Positions 58,305-64,000 of a stretch of 64,000 nt of DNA are shown one piece after another. The notes below the pieces were generated by a model. The model was not told the origin of the DNA. It did not search any database and saw only the letters and a program-made list of their open reading frames with translations. Every line of letters begins with the position of its first letter. The stretch's first letter is position 1. Source of the stretch: Hevea brasiliensis. Its lineage: Eukaryota; Streptophyta; Magnoliopsida; Malpighiales; Euphorbiaceae. Position numbers and translations under genes: made by a program. The stretch is taken from positions 10,084,898 to 10,148,897 of the forward strand of contig NC_079505.1 of the NCBI RefSeq assembly GCF_030052815.1. The letters are read 5' to 3'.

Positions 58305-58825
58305 AACATCTTATACAATTCATGCTAATTTATGAAATGAGAAAGTTGACCAAAGAAATAGATGAAAAAGGATGGACTCCACTTCACTATGCTGTGTACA
58401 CAAGAAAACGGTTAGCGGTCAAGTTCCTATTAGACATTGATATATCTAGCGCCTATATTGCTGATAAAGATTGGAAGAGGACTGCTCTTCACATTGCAGC
58501 CTGTCGAGGCTTCCAATATGGAATGGAAGAAATCATTTCTGTATGTCCAAATATCTGCGAAATTACTGATATTAGGGGCTGGAATGTTATTCATTGTGCA
58601 GTGATCAGTAAAAATGATGAAGTACTAAAAGCAGTGCTCAAAAATTCATCATTGATTTATCTTTTAAATGAGAAAGATGTTAAAGGAAATACGCCTGTCC
58701 ATTTATATAAGGCTTGTCATCCTCGTTTGCCTTCTTTCATACAACATGGAGATACTGATATGTTCAAGCATTGGAGAACATTGCACAAGCAAATTCAAAA
58801 TGAAAGAGACTTTCCGTTAAAAAAG
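58305..58825 (+). CDS. Ankyrin gene exon 3 (ankyrin repeats)
   Basis: Acceptor TTTCTTCCAG at 58304; enters with two bases and leaves in phase 0 at donor AAAAAG|GTCAGC. It begins EHLIQFMLIYEMRKL when joined to any exon 2 copy. Repeats: KGWTPLHYAVYTRKRLAVKF, WKRTALHIAACRGFQYGMEE, RGWNVIHCAVISKNDEVLKA and KGNTPVHLYKA. The exon is fully open. The intron end before it ('gattttgatattaataattatgaatt') is homologous to that before exon 2, so both exons sit behind copies of the same intron sequence. Confidence 0.88.
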
Positions 58826-59095
58826 GTCAGCCAACTAACATCTTATCATTATATAGATCGATATTACCTTATGGTTCTTCTCAAAGCAAAATATCGTATG
58901 CACCAACTCTTTTTTTTTTTTTTTTAAGGATCATTATAATACTGAGAATTTCACAATAGTAATCAATAAAAGGAATCAAACCTCAGTTACATACTTTTTA
59001 TACCCTTGAGGAAGTGTGAGAATAAGACTAGACTGGAACGTTATTAGCAGATATGGCCTGGTGAGACTAGAAAAATTTATAATTTATTCTTTTCT

Positions 59096-59103
<8 letters not shown>

Positions 59104-59168
<65 letters not shown>
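59104..59168. repeat. (AT)n microsatellite in the exon 3-4 intron
   Basis: About 32 AT units between exons 3 and 4. Confidence 0.9.
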
Positions 59169-59171
<3 letters not shown>

Positions 59172-59492
59172 GGGTTTGAATTCAATAATTCCAATATCAC
59201 TAAGGTAGAACTTATTAATGAGTGAAGAAATCTTTTAATTAATTCAATTTTAGATATACAATAACTAATTAGTATATTTTTAACATATCTTAGGAGTAAA
59301 TAATAACTAATCCAAAAAACTTTCTTTTAAGTAAATATTGAATTGAGCAACAAAAAATGGTACAAATAATTTTAGAAATGGTAGAAAAGAAATTATATCT
59401 TCTTTTTTTTTTTTTTTAATCAAACAAAAGAAATTATATCTTATTATTCTTTTTAATTATTGTTCAAAGTAACTAATATTTTAAAAATGCAG

Positions 59493-60088
59493 AATGAAAT
59501 TTTAGCGTGGATGAAAGATCTTGGCACTGGACCATTGGGGAAAATTGAAATGCAGAACATAGAAGGGTCAAAGACAAAAGAAAATATGATACTTAAATTT
59601 GAAAAAGTTAAAGACTCTCATTTGGTAGCTGCAGCACTTATAGCAACAGTAACGTTTGCAGCAATGTTCACCGTACCTGGAGGTTATGTAAGTGATGAAA
59701 ACAATTTAAAGAAGGGGACTCCTATCTTAAGTGGAAATTCGGCTTTTACAGCATTTATGATATCAGACACTATAGCTATGGTTTTATCTACTTCTTGTGT
59801 CTTCATCCACTTTATACTGGTGATGTTAGGATATCTGGAAAGATACTATTGGTTAATAAGATGTGCCTTCAGCTTCCTCTTCTACGCTATGTTAGCAATG
59901 GTGATTACATTTGTGACAGGCGCTTATGCAGTTCTAGCACCTTCCATTGGATATGGCATTTGTGTCATTGGATTGAGCTTCTCCTACTTCATATTTTATT
60001 CGATCATGAGGGTAACATGGAGTTTATTTCTTTCGGCGGATGATGATGAAGAAGAAGTTAATCAGTATAAACATCAAATAAAAACTTT
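59493..60088 (+). CDS. Ankyrin gene exon 4 (PGG membrane domain)
   Basis: Acceptor AAAATGCAG, phase 0 in and phase 2 out (ACTT|GTAAGT style donor at 60089). It starts NEILAWMKDLGTGPLGKIE. The PGG domain (HLVAAALIATVTFAAMFTVP then GGYVSDE) is complete and followed by three more hydrophobic segments (around MISDTIAMVLSTSCVFIHF, AMLAMVITFVTGAYAVL and GICVIGLSFSYFIFYSI). The C-terminal end has a DDDEEEVN cluster. The PGG domain anchors ACD6/ITN1-type proteins in the plasma or ER membrane. The exon is intact, in contrast to exon 1. Confidence 0.9.
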
Positions 60089-60171
60089 GTAAGTAGTTTT
60101 CTATATATTATATAACTTTTAATTCCGTTAATATTTTCATTATTTTAACTTTTTTTCATTCATTATTGTAG

Positions 60172-60304
60172 CTCGTGGCTGACTGGTGGAATTTTTTGGT
60201 TGGGTTTCTTGTTCATTGCCCTTTATTTGAAGCTTCAACGTATGTGTAAAAAGTTTAGCAAGTGGCGGAAGGAGCAAGTCAACCGATTCATCAGGTATTA
60301 TTAG
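60172..60304 (+). CDS. Ankyrin gene exon 5 (C-terminal membrane segment)
   Basis: Acceptor TTATTGTAG at 60171; supplies the third base of a Phe codon split by the intron, then SWLTGGIFWLGFLFIALYLK and a basic tail (MCKKFSKWRKEQVNRFIRYY) with TAG at 60302-60304. It completes the last hydrophobic segment of the PGG protein. Without this splice, exon 4 would end at the TAA formed by the donor (60090-60092). The positive tail is usual for this family. Confidence 0.82.
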
Positions 60305-60407
60305 ATGCCAGGAAAAAGAGACACGTACTTGCTATTATCCCATGGGATGTAAATAGCGTCTCCCTTCATATGGATGTGTTTAATTTAACTGACTTTTTTA
60401 CATTTTT

Positions 60408-61550
60408 ACTTTAAAAACATTTAGAAGGAATAAATGTTCATTATTAGGGTAATTTCTTATGACACTAAAGACACATATACTCGTTATTAGCTTAATAGCA
60501 TATGTGTGGCGTGTTATATCTTTTTATTTTAATTCATGTATATATTTACTAAGATTGGCATTTATATTTACCATAAATAAATAATTTTATAATAGACAAC
60601 AATAGATTTTTTGAGCCTGCAGAAGCAATTAATGGTAGAAACCCTGGTCCTATTCCTTTTGATGTTCAAAAGGAAGCATGGCAAACATTATCAGTGGGTA
60701 ACCAACTTGGTTTAGTGTTCTCACAACCTGATGATGTTGTGCTTAATTTCTTGGTCAAGCAAATCAATTATGATATGTTGGCTTTCGAGGCTTCAAGATC
60801 CTGGGGTTTTCTTGCTTCTAGGTTGTTTGGGAAGAACCTTCAATCTCACTAGGAAAGGAAGCTTCTCTCTCTTTTCTTTTGGATTTGGACTTTTCTTATA
60901 GCGCCTATTCTTCTAGTTCAGCCAGTTCCTTTTAATCGCGTTATTTGTCTTGTTTGGGAAGGTTCTTATTCATTGTTGCTTTTTTGGAGTTTTCTTGAAG
61001 TTTAGAGCTAGAGGGATTCTGTGCTTTGGCCTTCCTCTCCTTTCTTGTGTTCTCTTTGTTGCCTTGAAGCTGCAGTTGTTTTGGGTATTTGGTTCTATGA
61101 GGATTTCTTCTTTACTTCTCTATTTCTTTTAAATTTCCGTGGGAGCTAGCTGTTGTTTTTGGTTAGGGTATTGTAGCTGCTGCATGTTCTTGTTCTGTAG
61201 TGTTTGGTGTAGATTTTGTTGCTCCTGGTTGGGTTAGCTGGTTCGCTCCTTAGATGCAACATATTTTTGCTCCGTTTTTTTGACCTTGCCCTTTGCATTT
61301 GAACCCCTTTTTTGCTGTGTTTTTTGGTCTCTTTTTTTCCACGTTTTTGGTCTTGTTTTCCTATCTGTCTTGGCGCTGCTTGCTCTTTCTTTTCATTTAA
61401 TAAATTCTTTGCTTATAAAAAAAAAATAATTGTATAATAAAATATACCTCCAAACGATTCTAAAAGTTAGATTAATTAGAATAATAATTGAAATCAAAGT
61501 ATTTGATAGAATTAACTTTAGAGTGAGCCCATTTATTTTATGGAAACGGA
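60408..61550. repeat. Tandem duplicate block D1 (3' flank of the ankyrin gene)
   Basis: Matches D2 (61804-62170): 'aaaacat.tagaagga', 'gatactcgtt..cctaatgg/agcttaatag', 'tttttattttaatt.atg.atatattta', then 'ataaaatatac.t.caaac.attctaaaag'. D1 is interrupted by the retroposed insert at 60595-61423; D2 is not. Confidence 0.75.
60595..61423 (+). mobile_element. Retroposed insert with poly(A) and 16 bp target duplication
   Basis: It starts GACAACAATAGATTTTTTGA and ends with AATAAA-like ATTTAATAAATTC and a poly(A) at 61417-61426. Flanks AAATAATTTTATAATA (60579-60594) and AAATAATTGTATAATA (61424-61439) differ at one base, as expected for LINE-mediated integration. The first about 250 bp is an open frame (FFEPAEAINGRNPGPIPFDV ... 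DDVVLNFLVKQIN ... SRLFGKNLQSH, stop at about 60849); the rest is T-rich and non-coding with short frames. I do not recognise the protein. It may be a 5'-truncated LINE or a retroposed mRNA. Confidence 0.75.
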
Positions 61551-61945
61551 AAAAAATTTATTTATTAAATATATTTTTTATAAAAAATATTTTTTAAAAA
61601 TAAATTTTTTTATTTACTTGTAATATTGAAAATAAGTTAAAAATTAAATTATTTCTTGATAAAGTGCATTTTAGTGGAGTCGATGAATAAAAAAAAAAGT
61701 CCTTTATTTCTCACTTTACAAGTTTGTTAGCAATTTTATACAAAAGTGAGAAAAATACTTAACGACTTAAGGCATGCTCAAATTGCTTAAAAAGTTGCAA
61801 ACAATTTAAAAACATCTAGAAGGAAAAAAATGTTACTAGGACGACTTCTTATCCTAAAGGTAGATACTCGTTGGCCTAATGGCGTATGTGTACATAGAAT
61901 GTAATATTCTTTTTATTTTAATTATGCATATATTTAAAAAAATTA

Positions 61946-62013
<68 letters not shown>

Positions 62014-63438
62014 TAGAAAAAAAAATAATTTTATTATAAAATATACATGCAAACAATTTTAAAAGAAAAATTCATTAGATTAATAATTAAAATCAAATTT
62101 TCAATATAATTAAGTTTAGAGTTAAATTCAGTTTGTTTTATAAAAAAATATTATGGGAAAAATTATTTATGTTATATGGTTGAAAAATACTTTTTAGTAT
62201 GTGGCGCACATTAATAATGTCATAATCTACTTTTTAGATCAGACCAAAAGTAAGACTTACAGTAATTTTTACTAATGTATTTTTTACTCATCGGATCTCA
62301 ATTTTAAAGGTCATCTTATTTACTATAAAAATATCTTTTTAGTCTAATAGCATATGATAATTCACATGAAATATAATTTATTTTTGTCAAAAATATCTTT
62401 GAAAAGTAAATTATTTTTTATTATTTAATTGTAGTGCTAAAAAATATTGAAAATTAGTTTTTGGGGTTTGATATGCATTAATAATATTACGATCTATTTG
62501 CAACATCAAACTGATGCTTAGATATTGGCTATTCTTTAGAAAAAGAAAAGTGAATATATACAAATAAATTTATAATAATATTAATTAACCCAATTATTAT
62601 AAAGAATTGAAATAAACCACAAAAAGATAAATTAATTATATAGAAATTATAATTAAACTTTTTTTTAAAAATAATTTCGGTTTTCTCTTTTCGTTTTTAT
62701 ATATATTATAAATTGTAGATATTCAATAATTTTGGACATAAATAATCTCTTTGTTAAAATTAAAATTAATTTTAAAATTTGGGAATCAAAATTAATAAAA
62801 TAAAAAAGGTTTAATTAAAGTTAAAAACTTACATAAATGTTTCTATAATTTCATATTGTGTATTTAAGCCCTGAGTTGGGACTTGATTGTGATATATATA
62901 TATATATATATCATAGAAAATAATCAAATTATTTTAACCCTTATAATTTTAAATATTTCTTGTTACACCCAATACATATATATTTAATGGTCTATAAATT
63001 TTAGGTACCAAATTAATATATGTTTACAGTACAATAAAAATATTTTTAACACATTTATTGTTACAAATTTATGACGCTACATATAAAGGATATATTAATA
63101 AAAAAATTATATTTATCATATTTTAGAGATTATATATATAATTATTTAAATATAAAATTTAGATGGAAGGATTATTTTGTTTATAAAATAAAACTCATCA
63201 ACTTAATTTTTACAAATTGAAAATAGAGTTATGTTATTTTTGTTATTTTTATTATTATTAACAATAATTGATCAAATTTAGATGGAATGACCAATTTATT
63301 AAATTGAAATAGATAAATTAAATTGTGAGTTTTGACAAATTTCATGACCATATAATTTATTCTAAAATTTTCAACAAGCCAATTCTGTGCTCTTAAAAGG
63401 TAGAAAAAATAATTAAATAATTTTTTCTCAGTATGATT
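61430..63438. other. A+T-rich downstream DNA with (AT)n at 61949-62009
   Basis: Includes block D2 (61804-62170) and a shorter AT array at 62895-62911. No gene recognised. Confidence 0.5.
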
Positions 63439-64000
63439 TGTGACGCCTCTCACTCGTCTATAGTACAGCCAAGTACATTCGGTGCCAGAGCACCATATCT
63501 TGTTTTATCATATCTATTGTAAACTTTTGATGTCATTTAAAATATGTATTCTGTGTAATTTTTTTTTATATCTTATTTCTGTGGAGACCCGGACAGAGCC
63601 TTCCCTGTTTTATTAGCATCTGGCGGGTTCCACTAATCACCTGTTAACATGTCCATATTTATTTCACACATTTTCATATCATATTCTCTTGTATCATATC
63701 ATTTACAATTATTTATGAGATCTCAAAATGAAGTATCATCTATTGCATTCATATAGAAATTCATAGATAAGTTTTTATTTCATTCTCAAGTTTAATTACA
63801 AGTCCAAAATGAAATACATCATAACTAGTAATTACATTATGATTAAACATAATGAACCAAAATACTAGTCTATACATGGGCCCTACCAAGATACAAAAGA
63901 CTGGTGAGGTGACTCTGGTCGATGGCAGATCTGGTCGAAACTCTGTCCGAACACTACGGTGGCGGCTGCTGATCTCTAGTACCTATGCGATGGAAAACCA
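63439..64000 (-). repeat. Gypsy-family LTR, cut by the window edge
   Basis: TGTGACGCCTCTCACTCGTC... matches the starts of the LTRs at 26829 and 35320 and the solo LTR at 617, in the same orientation. Its far end and its nature (solo or element) lie outside the window. Confidence 0.85.

Overview
This window looks like plant nuclear DNA from a eudicot, probably woody. It is very A+T-rich, carries long (AT)n and (ATT)n microsatellites, has spliced genes of a plant-specific family, and is dominated by LTR retrotransposons (a chromodomain Ty3/gypsy element, a SIRE-type Ty1/copia element and non-autonomous relatives). I cannot name the species. No rRNA, tRNA, CRISPR or bacterial-type feature was seen.

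Host genes: the main one is an ankyrin-repeat/PGG-domain membrane protein gene of the ACD6/ITN1 type on the + strand. Exon 1 is at 12912-13626, a variable exon 2 is present in four tandem copies (15898, 21075, 21309, 24629), and exons 3-5 are at 58305-58825, 59493-60088 and 60172-60304. All splice phases agree, so this reads as one ~47 kb gene whose intron between exons 2 and 3 was inflated by segmental duplication and nested transposons. Exon 1 has two in-frame stop codons, so the copy is probably a pseudogene unless these are sequence errors. Decayed paralogue pieces lie upstream (about 6310-6420 and 11436-11534). A MAP65-like exon fragment sits at 10434-10917 (-), and a small 63-codon reading frame (505-4140, -) is split by a solo LTR.

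Repeats, left to right: 617-4055 is a 3.4 kb solo LTR of the gypsy family. From 14831 to 57698 is a segmentally duplicated intron array with three copies of a small gag-only LTR element (called element E here) at the same paralogous site. The third E copy (26656-57698) holds a four-level nest. E was hit by a chromodomain gypsy element (26829-55597, target duplication AAGTA). One gypsy LTR was hit by a SIRE-like copia element (38082-55137). The copia integrase/RT junction was hit by a 6157 bp TG...CA unit (44203-50359, target duplication ATTAT) that carries an antisense two-exon gene of the 'putative gypsy-type transposase' family. Downstream of the ankyrin gene is a retroposed poly(A) insert with a near-perfect 16 bp target duplication (60595-61423), then A+T-rich DNA, then the start of another gypsy LTR running off the right edge (63439-64000).

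All retrotransposon reading frames show stop codons, frameshifts or lost catalytic residues, so none looks autonomous. The most interesting structures are the tandem array of phase-symmetric exons, the 6.2 kb unit with its antisense gene and duplicated promoter-like modules, and the precise nesting and duplication history recorded by target-site duplications.
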